NCBI RefSeq assembly: GCF_000423705.1
Contig: NZ_AUIM01000012.1
Location: forward strand, 287,675 to 351,674
Source of the DNA: Stappia stellulata DSM 5886
GTDB lineage: Bacteria; Pseudomonadota; Alphaproteobacteria; Rhizobiales; Stappiaceae
Direction of reading: 5' to 3'
DNA length: 64,000 bases
This document shows positions 1 through 10,381 of the stretch, one piece after another. Position 1 is the stretch's first letter. Each line of letters opens with the position of its first letter. The position numbers were made by a program, and so were the translations under genes. The notes below the pieces were generated by a model. It had not been told where the DNA came from. It saw only the letters and a program-made list of their open reading frames with translations, and did no database searches.

Positions 1-39
1 GCTTGCGTCGACTGACCACAGAACGGACGGGACAAGCAT

Positions 40-1047
40 ATGTCGTTGGGCAAGCTCGCCGAAAGGCTGCTCCATCTCGTCCCCGTTTTGCTCGGTGTGA
101 GCGTCATCGTCTTCCTGATGATGGCGCTGACCCCGGGCGATCCGGTGGACATCATGATCGGAGACCAGAACGTCACGCCGGAGCAGGAACAGGCGATGCG
201 CGAGGATCTGGGCCTGGACCTTCCGGTCCATCGCCAGTTCTTCGTGTTCCTCGGAAACGCGGTGCAGGGGGACTTCGGCACCAGTTTCTACCATCGCCGG
301 CCCGTGCTCGACGTTATCGTCGAACGGCTGCCCGCGACCATCGAGCTCAGTCTCGTTGCCCTGATCATCGCGCTGGTGACGGCGATCCCCCTCGGCGTCC
401 TGGCCGCGATCCGGCGCAATTCCATCCTCGACAAGATGGCCACCGTGGGCTCGCTGCTCGGTGTCTCGCTGCCCGGCTTCTGGTTCGGCATCCTGCTCCT
501 GATGCTCTTTGCCGTTCACCTGCAATTGCTGCCGGTCTCCGGCCGCATCGGCTTTTCCAGCGAGATCGAGCCGATAACCCATTTCCTGCTGATCGACACA
601 TTGCTGCGCGGACGCCCGGATGCGTTCTGGGATGCGCTGAAGCACATCCTGCTGCCGGCGATTACGCTGGGGCTGCCGATGACCGCCATCCTGATGCGGG
701 TCACCCGCACCTCCATGCTTGAGGTGATGCGGCAGGACTACATCGTCTTCGCCGAGGCCAAGGGGCTGAAGCGCGGACGGATCCTTTTCCGCCATGCCCT
801 CAAGAACGCGCTGATCCCGACCGTCTCCGTGGCCGCCATCGAGACCGGATCGCTGCTCGGCGGCAACATGATCGTGGAGACCGTGTTCGGCTGGCCCGGT
901 CTCGGGCGGCTGGTGGTGGAAAGCGTCTTCCTGCGCAACTACCCGCTCGTTCAGGCTGCGGTGCTGTTCTACGCGGTGACCTATGTGCTGCTGAATTTCA
1001 TCGCCGACATTCTCTACACGACGCTCAATCCGAGGGTGAAGCTGTGA
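40..1047 (+). CDS. Dpp/Opp-type ABC transporter permease (DppB-like)
   Basis: Inner-membrane permease of a peptide/nickel-class ABC importer, 335 aa. An N-terminal membrane segment (about residues 12-30) is followed by the usual DppB periplasmic stretch, then a BPD_transp_1 domain from about residue 95. The EAA loop that contacts the ATPases lies at about 237-260 (EAKGLKRGRILFRHALKNAL). It is first of four transporter genes whose ends overlap or abut (dppB, dppC, dppD, dppF order). The cognate binding protein is not in the window. An in-frame stop at 13-15 may end an upstream gene, perhaps that protein. Family assignment is firm; the substrate (peptide, opine or other) is not readable from a permease. 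Confidence 0.93.
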   Translation: MSLGKLAERLLHLVPVLLGVSVIVFLMMALTPGDPVDIMIGDQNVTPEQEQAMREDLGLDLPVHRQFFVFLGNAVQGDFGTSFYHRRPVLDVIVERLPATIELSLVALIIALVTAIPLGVLAAIRRNSILDKMATVGSLLGVSLPGFWFGILLLMLFAVHLQLLPVSGRIGFSSEIEPITHFLLIDTLLRGRPDAFWDALKHILLPAITLGLPMTAILMRVTRTSMLEVMRQDYIVFAEAKGLKRGRILFRHALKNALIPTVSVAAIETGSLLGGNMIVETVFGWPGLGRLVVESVFLRNYPLVQAAVLFYAVTYVLLNFIADILYTTLNPRVKL

Positions 1048-1955
1048 CGAGTGCCGCAATCCATTCCCCACCGGTCGCCAAGGCGTCCGGCGCCGGGCAG
1101 ACGATCTTCCAACGCAACCTTCGACAGTTCGCCGCAAACCGCCTGGCGATGGCGAGCGTCGGGGTTGTTCTCCTCTTCGTGCTCCTGGCGATCTTCGCGC
1201 CCTTCATCGCGCCGCACGATCCCAACGAGACAGACCTCTTCCGCCGCCTGCAGCCGCCGGCCTGGCAGGCGGGCGGCGAATGGGCCTATCTGCTCGGCTG
1301 CGATGCGCTGGGGCGCGATATCCTCTCGCGCATCATCTACGGTTCGCGGATCTCCATCTTCATCGGCGCCGCCGTGATCTTCGTCGCGACCACCGTCGGC
1401 ATCGCCGCGGGCCTCGCGGCCGGCTACTTCCGTGGCTGGGTGGATGTGGCGATCTCGCGCCTGGTCGATATCCTGCTGAGCTTTCCCTATCTGATCTTCG
1501 CCATCGGCCTGATGGCGATGATGGGGCCGGGCCTCGTCAACATCATCCTGGCGCTTGCCTACAAGGAATGGGTGATCCCCTGCCGGGTGGTGCGCGGCGA
1601 GACGCTGGCAACCCGCGAGCTGGAGTATGTCGAGGCCGCGCGGGCGCTTGGCGCGTCTTCCGCGCATATCATGGTCAAGGAGATCCTGCCCAACATCCTG
1701 TCGCCGGTGATCGTGGTTTCGACCATCCGCATCGCGCATGTGATTATCCTCGAGGCCAGCCTCAGCTTCCTCGGCCTCGGCGTTCAGCCGCCGACGGCTT
1801 CCTGGGGGTCGATGGTCGCCGATGGCCGCGCCTTCATTCTCGGCGCGTGGTGGGTCAGTACCTTTCCCGGTCTCGCGATCCTGCTGCTCGTGCTTGCCAT
1901 CAACGTGGCGAGCCAGGGCTTGCGCGATGCCTTCGACCCGAGGTTTCAGGAGTGA
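1044..1955 (+). CDS. Dpp/Opp-type ABC transporter permease (DppC-like)
   Basis: Second permease of the importer, 303 aa. It starts at a GTG overlapping the dppB-like stop by four bases, so the two are translationally coupled. One N-terminal membrane helix (about 36-57) precedes the DppC hallmark GCDALGRDILSRIIYG at about 85-100 and the BPD_transp_1 core. An EAA loop (EAARALGASSAHIMVKEILPN) follows. It forms the heterodimeric channel with the preceding permease. Length and motif order are normal. The substrate is unknown. Confidence 0.93.
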   Translation: MTSAAIHSPPVAKASGAGQTIFQRNLRQFAANRLAMASVGVVLLFVLLAIFAPFIAPHDPNETDLFRRLQPPAWQAGGEWAYLLGCDALGRDILSRIIYGSRISIFIGAAVIFVATTVGIAAGLAAGYFRGWVDVAISRLVDILLSFPYLIFAIGLMAMMGPGLVNIILALAYKEWVIPCRVVRGETLATRELEYVEAARALGASSAHIMVKEILPNILSPVIVVSTIRIAHVIILEASLSFLGLGVQPPTASWGSMVADGRAFILGAWWVSTFPGLAILLLVLAINVASQGLRDAFDPRFQE

Positions 1956-1957
1956 CC

Positions 1958-2962
1958 ATGTCTCACAATGAAAATCTGCTTGAGGTCGACGGCCTGCGCA
2001 CGGTCTTCGACACGAGCGAGGGGATGGTGCGCGCGGTCGACGGTGTCGACGTGACGGTCCGGCGCGGCGAATGCCTCGGCGTCGTCGGCGAATCCGGATC
2101 CGGCAAGAGCGTCACCTTTTCCTCCGTGATGGGGCTGGTCCGCTCTCCGGGGCGGATCGAGAGCGGCTCCATCCGCTTCGAGGGCCGGGATCTGACCCGC
2201 CTGTCCCCGCGCGAGATGCGCGCCATTCGCGGTCGCGACATCTCCATGACCATGCAGGACGCCCTGACGGCGCTCAATCCGGCGCTCACCGTTGGCGAGC
2301 AACTCTCCGAGATGCTGGACGCGCATGACGAGGATCTGCCTGCGCGCGGTGGGGCGCGCCGGCGGGCGATCCGCGACAAGTCGGTGGAGATGCTGCGGCT
2401 TGTCGGCATTCCCTCGCCCGACAGCCGTCTCGACCAGTATCCGCACGAGTTCTCCGGCGGCATGCGTCAGCGCATCATGATCGCCATCGCGCTTGCGCCC
2501 GGACCCAAGCTCCTGATCGCCGACGAGCCGACCACGGCGCTCGACGTGACCATCCAGGCGCAAGTGCTGGAACTGATCTCCGAGATTCGCGCAAGGCTCG
2601 GCATGAGCGTCGTGCTCATCACCCACGATCTCGGCGTGGTGGCCGAACATTGCGACCGCGTGATGGTGATGTATGCCGGGCAGGTCGTGGAGGAGGGGGC
2701 GACGGTGGATGTCATTTCCAATCCGCAGCACCCCTACACGCGCGGGCTGCTCGGCTCCATTCCGCGCCTGTCGCTGCGCGGCAAGCCGATCCGGCCGATC
2801 CAGGGGCAGGTGCCCAATCTCGTCGGGCTGCCGCCGCAATGCCGGTTCTATTCCCGCTGTCCCGACCGCACGGAGGCCTGTCTGCAGTTCGTCGAAATGC
2901 GCAATGTCGGGTCGGACCGCCGCGCGCGCTGCATTGCCCTCACGCAGGAGGAGGTCGCATGA
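1958..2962 (+). CDS. Dpp/Opp-type ABC transporter ATP-binding protein (DppD-like)
   Basis: ATPase subunit, 334 aa. The reading frame is open far upstream, but the ATG at 1958, two bases after the dppC-like stop and behind an AGGAG-like site, begins the real protein. Walker A GESGSGKS is at 44-51. The signature SGGMRQR and Walker [13 protein letters not shown] follow, and the C-terminal oligopeptide/dipeptide transporter region is present ([13 protein letters not shown], then a CRFYSRCP cysteine cluster typical of the Opp/Dpp subfamily). It pairs with the next gene as the ATPase heterodimer. Confidence 0.93.
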   Translation: MSHNENLLEVDGLRTVFDTSEGMVRAVDGVDVTVRRGECLGVVGESGSGKSVTFSSVMGLVRSPGRIESGSIRFEGRDLTRLSPREMRAIRGRDISMTMQDALTALNPALTVGEQLSEMLDAHDEDLPARGGARRRAIRDKSVEMLRLVGIPSPDSRLDQYPHEFSGGMRQRIMIAIALAPGPKLLIADEPTTALDVTIQAQVLELISEIRARLGMSVVLITHDLGVVAEHCDRVMVMYAGQVVEEGATVDVISNPQHPYTRGLLGSIPRLSLRGKPIRPIQGQVPNLVGLPPQCRFYSRCPDRTEACLQFVEMRNVGSDRRARCIALTQEEVA

Positions 2963-3996
2963 CATCGACGGCCAACCCGCTTTTGAACGTTGAAAATCTG
3001 TCCAAGGTCTACGAGGGGCGGCAAAGCCTCGCCAATCGGTTGGCCGGGGTTCAGCCCTTCTCGGTCCGCGCCGTCAACGACGTCTCGTTTCATGTCGAGC
3101 GCGGCGAGGTTCTCGGTCTGATCGGCGAGAGCGGCTGCGGCAAATCCACGCTCGGACGTGCGGTCCTGCGCCTGCACGAGCCGACCGCGGGCCGTGTGCG
3201 GTTCGATGGAGAGGACGTCACGGCGCTCTCCGCCGGTGCGCTGAAGGACATGCGCCGGCGCATGCAGATCGTCTTTCAGGACCCTTATGCCTCGCTCAAT
3301 CCGCGCTCGACGGTCGCCGATATCGTCGGCCTGCCGCTCAGGCTTCACGGGCTGGCGAGAACCGGTGCCGAGGTACGCGAAAAGGTGGCGCGCATCCTGG
3401 AGCGCGTGGGCCTGAACGCGGCGCATCTCGACCGTTATCCGCATCAGTTTTCCGGCGGCCAGCGCCAGCGCATCGGCATCGCCCGGGCGCTGATCAGCCA
3501 CCCGGAGTTCATCGTCTGCGACGAGCCGGTGTCGGCGCTCGACGTATCGATCCAGGCGCAGATCATTCAGCTTCTCCTGGAACTGAAGGACGAGATGGGG
3601 CTGACCTATCTCTTCATCTCCCACGACATTTCCGTGATCGGCTATCTCAGCGACCGCGTCGCGGTGATGTATCTGGGCGAGATCGTCGAGATGGGGCCGA
3701 CGGATGATGTGCTCGCCCGGCCGCGCCACCCCTACACCCAGAGCCTGATGTCGGCTGTGCCCGATGTCGATGCCCCCGGCAAGCACCAGCGCGTGCGGCT
3801 CGCCGGCGAACTTCCCTCTCCGCTCGATCCGCCGAAGGGCTGCAAGTTTCATACGCGCTGCCCCCTGGCGATCGATGCCTGCAAACGCGAGGCGCCGGTC
3901 TCCGAGCAGGTCGCCCCGGGCCACCAGGTCGCCTGCCACCGGCTGGCGGAGGATCTCTCCGTCTGGGAGACCGGCGCCGAGGCGGGGACGCGATGA
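2959..3996 (+). CDS. Dpp/Opp-type ABC transporter ATP-binding protein (DppF-like)
   Basis: Second ATPase subunit, 345 aa. It starts at ATG 2959 in an ATGA overlap with the dppD-like stop. Walker A GESGCGKS is at 57-64. Signature FSGGQRQR, Walker B FIVCDEPVSALD and the switch histidine (ISHDISV) are intact, and the Opp/Dpp C-terminal block (RHPYTQSLMSAVP, then CKFHTRCP) is present. The next gene, a C45 hydrolase, again overlaps by four bases. Importer and hydrolase are therefore probably one transcription and translation unit. Confidence 0.93.
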   Translation: MTSTANPLLNVENLSKVYEGRQSLANRLAGVQPFSVRAVNDVSFHVERGEVLGLIGESGCGKSTLGRAVLRLHEPTAGRVRFDGEDVTALSAGALKDMRRRMQIVFQDPYASLNPRSTVADIVGLPLRLHGLARTGAEVREKVARILERVGLNAAHLDRYPHQFSGGQRQRIGIARALISHPEFIVCDEPVSALDVSIQAQIIQLLLELKDEMGLTYLFISHDISVIGYLSDRVAVMYLGEIVEMGPTDDVLARPRHPYTQSLMSAVPDVDAPGKHQRVRLAGELPSPLDPPKGCKFHTRCPLAIDACKREAPVSEQVAPGHQVACHRLAEDLSVWETGAEAGTR

Positions 3997-5062
3997 TCGT
4001 GGCGATTGAGGAGGGCCAGGCGCGGGAGCTGCGCGGTGACGCCTGGCAACGCGGCCGCGCCCAGGCCTCTGCGCCGGGCAGCGATGCCGCGCGGGTTGCC
4101 GCCGCCACGGTGGCGCGCGTGATTGAGGCGCGCCGGGCCGGTGTCTTCGACGACAGGGCGCTTTCCTATCTGGCGGCGCAGCGGCGCTTCGTGGAGGAAA
4201 ACGATCCTCACTCCCTGGCCGAGGTGTCCGGCATCGCCGAAGGGTTCGGGATGAAGGTGGACGATCTCTTCGCCCATCTGCATATGCGCATTGTCGGGGA
4301 TCTCGGCGAGGGCGCGACGCTCGACGGCGCCCCGCTCGACGGCGACGGCTGCAGCGCCTTCGCGCTCGGTGCCGGCCGGGACGGGCCGCTCGTTGCCAAA
4401 AACCGGGATTTTTCCGGTGCGCATCTGGGAATCCAGACCGTGTTCCGCCACAGCGGGCCGGATATTGCCACCGGATCGATGCTTTGCGTCGGCAGCCTCG
4501 GCAGTCCGGGCGCCTATTCCAGCGGGATGAACGCGCGCGGGTTGATGCTGGCCGACACCCAGATCGGCGCCCGCACGCACCGCGTCGGCTGGCTGCGCTA
4601 TTTCCTGATGACCCGGGTGCTGGCGCGTTGTTCGGATGTGGCCGAGGCGCTTGCCTTCATTCGCTCGGTCCCGCATGCCGGCGGCGGCTCGCTGATCCTC
4701 GCCGATGCCGCAGGCGCGGTGGCCGGCGTCGAACTGGGCGCCGCGTCGGTTGCGGTGGAAGAGGGCGAGCGCGTCCTGCGCACCAATCATTTTCTGTCCG
4801 AAGAGCTTGCCCGCGACACGCTGCCGCCGGACGACGACCGCATTGCCGCGAATTCCGAGCAAAGGCTTGCCTTCCTGTCGCACCGCCTGCCGGCACTGAC
4901 CGGCGAGGTTGCCGAGGCGATGGAGCTGATGGCCCGGCACACGGATGACGCGGGAGAACCTGCACCCGTTTGCCAGCATGCACAGGGGGCCGACGCGCAG
5001 ACCCTGTCCTCGGTGGTTTATTCCGGGCGCGATCGGTGTCTATATTTCCACGAGGGGACCCC

Positions 5063-6115
<1,053 letters not shown>

Positions 6116-6184
6116 GAACCGCGCATGAGCGCGGGCAAAAAGCGCGCGTTCCGCGCCTTGCGACGGTTGCTTTGAATAAGTCTA

Positions 6185-6194
6185 TGTAATTACA
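6185..6194. promoter_or_regulatory. Palindrome TGTAATTACA, candidate activator or IHF-region site
   Basis: Perfect 10-base palindrome in an AT-rich stretch just upstream of the -24/-12 promoter, at about -54 from the expected start. It could be part of an upstream activating sequence for the Fis-type HTH of the preceding gene, or of a bend region. There is only one copy, so this is tentative. Confidence 0.3.
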
Positions 6195-6217
6195 GTTATT
6201 TTTTCTTATCGTGGGAT

Positions 6218-6233
6218 TGGCATGCTCCCTGCA
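6218..6233 (+). promoter_or_regulatory. sigma-54 (-24/-12) promoter
   Basis: TGGCATGCTCCCTGCA matches the RpoN consensus TGGCACG-N4-TTGCW with the invariant GG and GC exactly spaced (two substitutions). Expected transcription start is near 6244, giving a leader of about 28 bases before the ribosome site CGGAGAA and the ATG at 6272. It sits directly after a sigma-54 activator gene, which strongly supports it. Confidence 0.8.
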
Positions 6234-6271
6234 TTCGGTCGGTTGGAACATTCAGACCGGAGAACTCAGAC

Positions 6272-7654
6272 ATGACGAACTCGCTCAAGGTCATTTGCCC
6301 GAACGGGCATCTGGGCTTCGCGCCGCTCAAGACGGAGAGCTTTCAAATCGCCGTCGAGGCCGGCACCGACTATATCGCCGCCGACTCCGGCAGCGACGAC
6401 ATCGGTCCGGTTCCCCTTGGCAGCGACACATGCGCCAGCCCCCGCGCCTGGCAGGAGCACGACCTGGAGGTCATGCTGCTGGCGGCCCGGCGGACCGGGA
6501 AGCCGATGATCATCGGATCGGCCGGCGACACGGGCACCAACAGCCGGGTCGACATGTATGTGCAGATCATCCGCGATCTCGCCCGCAAGCATGACCTCGC
6601 ACCGTTCCGCCTCGGCTGGTTCTACTCCGAGGTCGACAAGGAGACCGTGCGCGCCAGCATGCTGGGCGGATCGCCGGTACGCGGACTGGACGGCCGTCCG
6701 GACCTCGACGAGGCCGAGCTTGACGCGACCGACCGCATCGTCGCCATGGCGGGCGTGCATCCGTTCCGCGTCCTGCTGGAGGAGGGGTGCGACGTCATTA
6801 TCGGCGGACGCTCGTCCGACAGCGCGATCTTCGCCGCAGCCGCCCTGCACGAGGGCTTTCCCGACGCCCAGGCCTACTATCTTGGCAAGGTCCTGGAATG
6901 TGCGTCCTTCTGCGCCGAACCCTATGGCGCGAAGGAAACCGTGATGGGCGAGATCACGCCGGAGTTTGTCGAGGTGACCGCGATGCACCCCGGGCAGCGC
7001 TGCACCGTCGCCTCGGTCGCCGGACATGCCATGTACGAGCGCTCCAACCCGTTCCACGAGTATGTCGCCGGCGGTCTTCTCGACATGACCGACTGCCGCT
7101 ACGAGCAGGTCAGCGAGAAGACCACCCGCGTCGCGGGAATGAAATTCGTCCCGGCGGAAGAGTTCCGCGTCAAGCTGGAAGGCTCGGGGCGGCTCGGCGA
7201 ACGCTTCGTCGGCATGGCCGGCATTCGCGACCCCTACACGATCGCCAATGTCGATGCGGTGATCGAATGGGCCCGCACGCAGGTGCGCGAGCGCTTCGGC
7301 GACGAGGGCTGGGAGCTGCACTACAACGTCTTCGGCCGCAACGGCATCATGGGCGAAATGGAGCCGTTGAAGGACAAGCCGGCCCATGAGCTTCTGATCG
7401 TCGTGCAGGGCGTGGCGCCGACCCGCGAGATGGCCGAGGAACTGACGATCACCGGCACGCGGCAGCTGTTCTATGCCCGCCTGCCCGAGGTCAAGGGCAC
7501 GGCCGGCGGCGTTTCCTTCGTCTTCGACGAGGTGATGGAGGCAAGCCCCGGCTGTCGCTGGACCCTGAACCACACCATGGCGGTCAACGACCCGCTCGCC
7601 CTCTTCCCCACCCACAGCGAGATCGTCGGCTCCGACGTTCTGGAGACTGCATGA
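6272..7654 (+). CDS. AtuA-family protein (DUF1446, acyclic terpene utilization family)
   Basis: Protein of 460 aa belonging to the DUF1446/AtuA family, named after a gene of acyclic terpene catabolism in Pseudomonas. The biochemical reaction of the family is not established. Family features visible are the N-terminal ADSGSDDIGP segment, the IIGSAGDTGTN block, and a central IIGGRSSDSAIFAAAAL block. No signal peptide. It is expressed from the sigma-54 promoter just upstream and overlaps the DUF4387 gene by four bases, the usual partner of this family. Nothing nearby indicates terpenes specifically (no acyl-CoA carboxylase or citronellyl-CoA genes), so a different substrate is likely here. Confidence 0.85.
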   Translation: MTNSLKVICPNGHLGFAPLKTESFQIAVEAGTDYIAADSGSDDIGPVPLGSDTCASPRAWQEHDLEVMLLAARRTGKPMIIGSAGDTGTNSRVDMYVQIIRDLARKHDLAPFRLGWFYSEVDKETVRASMLGGSPVRGLDGRPDLDEAELDATDRIVAMAGVHPFRVLLEEGCDVIIGGRSSDSAIFAAAALHEGFPDAQAYYLGKVLECASFCAEPYGAKETVMGEITPEFVEVTAMHPGQRCTVASVAGHAMYERSNPFHEYVAGGLLDMTDCRYEQVSEKTTRVAGMKFVPAEEFRVKLEGSGRLGERFVGMAGIRDPYTIANVDAVIEWARTQVRERFGDEGWELHYNVFGRNGIMGEMEPLKDKPAHELLIVVQGVAPTREMAEELTITGTRQLFYARLPEVKGTAGGVSFVFDEVMEASPGCRWTLNHTMAVNDPLALFPTHSEIVGSDVLETA

Positions 7655-7980
7655 TGACGACGAAAAAGCTCTCCGAACTGGCCAAGACCATCCGGTCGAA
7701 GAACGCGGGCACGGACAAGATCACCTTCGACGTGATCTTCCGCGAGCGCGATGTCTACGAGACGGTGAAGCGTTCCGGCGCGCTGACGCGGGAAAGCGTC
7801 AGCGCCCTGTTCGGCATCGGTGACAACCGCATCACCGATTTCGTCGAATACGATCCGGCCTATGCGATCAAGTTCACCATCCTGCGTCCGCGCCCGAGCG
7901 GAAGCCCGGGCGATCCGGATATCTTCGGCGCGCAGCAATATGCGCCGCTGCTGGATGTGGACGTGAACGTCGACGCCTGA
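7651..7980 (+). CDS. DUF4387 domain protein, partner of AtuA-family protein
   Basis: Small protein of 109 aa starting at ATG 7651 in an ATGA overlap with the AtuA-family gene. The sequence KLSELAKTIRSKNAG..TFDVIF and the C-terminal RPRPSGSPGDPDIFGAQQYAPL are typical of DUF4387. Fused or adjacent DUF1446-DUF4387 pairs are common, so the two probably form one enzyme complex. The molecular role is unknown. It is the last gene of the unit, and a GC-rich hairpin follows. Confidence 0.85.
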   Translation: MMTTKKLSELAKTIRSKNAGTDKITFDVIFRERDVYETVKRSGALTRESVSALFGIGDNRITDFVEYDPAYAIKFTILRPRPSGSPGDPDIFGAQQYAPLLDVDVNVDA

Positions 7981-8005
7981 TCGGGCGTTTGGGGACGAAA
8001 TCCGG

Positions 8006-8028
8006 CGGCGCGGAAAGACCCCGCGCCG
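8006..8028. terminator. GC-rich hairpin between convergent genes
   Basis: Perfect 8-bp stem CGGCGCGG / CCGCGCCG with a 7-base loop, between the convergent DUF4387 and LysR genes. There is no T-tract, so it may be a Rho-assisted or bidirectional terminator. Confidence 0.4.
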
Positions 8029-8031
8029 TCG

Positions 8032-8949
8032 TCAGACCGCGTCGCCGGCCGTTTCGCCGGCCGCGTCGCACTTCAGCTCTTCCGCCAGCCAGGCGCGAAA
8101 GGCCAAAACCGGCGACTTGTTCTTCCGTTCGGGCGCCGCGAGCAGATAGTAGCTGCCGGTCGAAATGTCGGTGTCGAAGAGTTCCACCAGCTGGCCTTCC
8201 CGGATCTCGCGCGCGACGGAAAGCTGTGTAGCAAGGGCGATGCCCTGATGGGCGGCGGCCGCGTCCAGCCCGAGGCTCGCGGTCCACAGTTTCGGCCCGG
8301 AGAACGGCGCGGCCGGGTCGACGCCGGCGGCTTTCAGCCAGCGCCGCCACTGGCCGTGATCGCGCTCATGGATCAGCGACTGGCGCGCAAGTGCGCCCAG
8401 GCTTGCCGGACGGCCGTTGCGGGCCAGCCAGAGGGGGCTGGCGACCGGAAACATCCGCGGCGTGACGAGGTGTTCCGCACCCGCAGGCAGCTCGTCGTCG
8501 TGGCCGTAGCCGATGAAGAGGTCGGCTTCATGCGCCGCGAAATCCGGAGGCGTTTCCGTCGCCCGGATCGAGACGTCGAGACCGGGCAGGAGCCGTTCGA
8601 TCTCCGCAAGCCGGGGGCCGAGCCAACGCCCCGCGAGACCCGGCATCGCCCAGACCCTGAGGCTCGTCGGCGCGCCGCGCGGGGCGACGGTTTCGAAGGC
8701 GCCCGCCAGGGCGGCAAACGCCGTCTCGCTGGCTGAAAACACCGCCTGTCCCTCCGTCGTCAGCCGCGCGCCGCGAGGGCCGCGTTCGAGAAGTTTCGCC
8801 CCCGCCCAGGCTTCCAGCGCCCGCAGGTGCCGGCTTACCACCGTATGCGATACCCCGAGTTCGGCAGCGCCCTTGCGGATGCTGCCGGTGTGGCCGACGG
8901 CATGAAGCGCGCGCACGAGATGAAGCGGAGGCAGGGCGGGAAGCGGCAT
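8032..8949 (-). CDS. LysR-family transcriptional regulator (GcvA-like)
   Basis: LysR regulator, 305 aa, with an N-terminal winged HTH (about residues 7-65: GSIRKGAAELGVSHTVVSRHLRALE) and a periplasmic-binding-like effector domain of the GcvA/AmpR subgroup. It is divergent from gabT, and a near-perfect 18-base palindrome lies between them. It therefore probably controls the gabT-gabD-hydrolase unit and itself. The ligand is unknown; a GABA-pathway metabolite is a reasonable inference. Confidence 0.9.
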   Translation of the reverse strand: MPLPALPPLHLVRALHAVGHTGSIRKGAAELGVSHTVVSRHLRALEAWAGAKLLERGPRGARLTTEGQAVFSASETAFAALAGAFETVAPRGAPTSLRVWAMPGLAGRWLGPRLAEIERLLPGLDVSIRATETPPDFAAHEADLFIGYGHDDELPAGAEHLVTPRMFPVASPLWLARNGRPASLGALARQSLIHERDHGQWRRWLKAAGVDPAAPFSGPKLWTASLGLDAAAAHQGIALATQLSVAREIREGQLVELFDTDISTGSYYLLAAPERKNKSPVLAFRAWLAEELKCDAAGETAGDAV

Positions 8950-8979
8950 GGCGGAAGGATCCGGGTGGCAAGAGTGGAA

Positions 8980-8997
8980 ACCCTAGTGCACCAGGGT
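8980..8997. promoter_or_regulatory. Candidate operator palindrome between lysR and gabT
   Basis: ACCCTAGTGCACCAGGGT has 8 of 9 complementary pairs around a GTGCAC core. It lies 31 bases upstream of the LysR start and about 88 bases upstream of gabT, a suitable position for a shared LysR or other dimeric-regulator site. Confidence 0.5.
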
Positions 8998-9084
8998 GGC
9001 TGGCGCAATCGCGGCTCCGCTTCCTGTCGTGCGCTGCTATTGCGATAGGCGACCCCGTGTTCCCGCATGACCGATGGAGCCATC

Positions 9085-10362
9085 ATGACCGCCAAGACCA
9101 ATGCCGCCTTGCTTGCCCGCCGCAACGCCGCCGTCCCGCGCGGCATCGCCAATGCGACCGCGATCTACGCCGAGCGCGCGCTGAACAGCGAGGTCTGGGA
9201 TGTCGAGGGCCGGCGCTATATCGATTTCGCCGGCGGCATCGCCGTCTTGAACACCGGCCACCTGCACCCGCGCGTGATCGAGGCCGCGCGCGCCCAGATG
9301 GACGCCTATACGCATACGGCGTTCCAGATCATGCCCTATGAGCCCTATGTGGCGCTCGCGGAGAAGCTGAACGCAGTCGCTCCCATCGATGGCGAGCTGC
9401 GCAGCGCGTTCTTCTCCACCGGTGCGGAGGCGGTCGAAAACGCGATCAAGATCGCCCGCGCGGCAACCGGTCGCCCCGGCGCGATTGCCTTCACCGGCGG
9501 CTTTCACGGCCGCACGCATCTGACGATGGGCCTGACCGGCAAGGTCGCCCCCTACCGCGAGGGACTGGGCATCGGGCCGGCCGGCATCCACCATCTGCCG
9601 TTTCCCTGCGCCGCCGAAGGTGTCAGCGTCGCCGATACGCTGGCGGCCCTCGACCGGCTGTTTCGCGCCGACATCGCCCCGAAGGACGTCGCGGCGATCA
9701 TCATCGAGCCGGTGCAGGGCGAGGGCGGCTTCCATGAGGCGCCGACAGAATTGCTCACAGCGCTTCGCGAGATCGCGACCCGCCACGGCATCGTGCTGAT
9801 TGCCGACGAGATCCAGTCGGGCATCGCGCGCACGGGCAAGTGGTTCGCCATCGAGCATTCCGGCGTCGCGCCGGACCTGATCACCGTGGCCAAGTCGCTG
9901 GCCGGCGGCTTTCCGCTGTCGGGCGTCGTCGGACGTGCGGAGATCATGGACAAGGCCGCCCCGGGGAGCCTCGGTGGCACCTATGCCGGCAATCCGGTCG
10001 CCTGTGCCGCCGCGCTCGCCGTGCTGGAGGTGATCGAAGAGGAAGGTCTTCTCAAGCGCGCCGACACCATGGGCGGGCACATCAAGGAGCGGATTTCCGC
10101 CTTCGCGAAGACGCCGGCGGGTGCGCGGATCGACGCTCTGCGCGGCCCGGGCGCGATGATCGCCTTCGATCTGGTGGACGCGGACGGAAAGCCGGATGCG
10201 GCGGCGGCCAAGGCTGTGGCCGCGCGGGCGCTCGACGCCGGGCTGCTGCTGCTCACCTGCGGCATTCACGGCAACACGGTGCGCATCCTCGTGCCGCTGA
10301 CGGTTTCGGACGCCGTGCTCGACGAAGGCCTCGGCCTGCTCGAACGCGCCCTTGAATCCTGA
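9085..10362 (+). CDS. gabT: 4-aminobutyrate-2-oxoglutarate transaminase
   Basis: Class III PLP aminotransferase converting GABA and 2-oxoglutarate to succinate semialdehyde and glutamate. Start chosen at ATG 9085 behind GGAG, giving the usual N-terminus (NAALLARRNAAVPRG); an in-frame ATG at 9067 would add six residues. The cofactor-region motif ..IADEIQSGIARTGK, the PLP lysine in TVAKSLAGGFPLSG and the GGTYAGNPVACAAAL segment are intact. The next gene is gabD, 19 bases downstream. The substrate could include related omega-amino acids, but the neighbours fit GABA. Confidence 0.92.
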   Translation: MTAKTNAALLARRNAAVPRGIANATAIYAERALNSEVWDVEGRRYIDFAGGIAVLNTGHLHPRVIEAARAQMDAYTHTAFQIMPYEPYVALAEKLNAVAPIDGELRSAFFSTGAEAVENAIKIARAATGRPGAIAFTGGFHGRTHLTMGLTGKVAPYREGLGIGPAGIHHLPFPCAAEGVSVADTLAALDRLFRADIAPKDVAAIIIEPVQGEGGFHEAPTELLTALREIATRHGIVLIADEIQSGIARTGKWFAIEHSGVAPDLITVAKSLAGGFPLSGVVGRAEIMDKAAPGSLGGTYAGNPVACAAALAVLEVIEEEGLLKRADTMGGHIKERISAFAKTPAGARIDALRGPGAMIAFDLVDADGKPDAAAAKAVAARALDAGLLLLTCGIHGNTVRILVPLTVSDAVLDEGLGLLERALES

Positions 10363-10381
10363 ACGAAACGGAGCTGACGCA

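Noticed and set aside
1280..2962. 560-codon frame apparently fusing a permease region to DppD
   Set aside because: The first 226 codons overlap dppC in another frame; the family N-terminus and ribosome site place the start at 1958.
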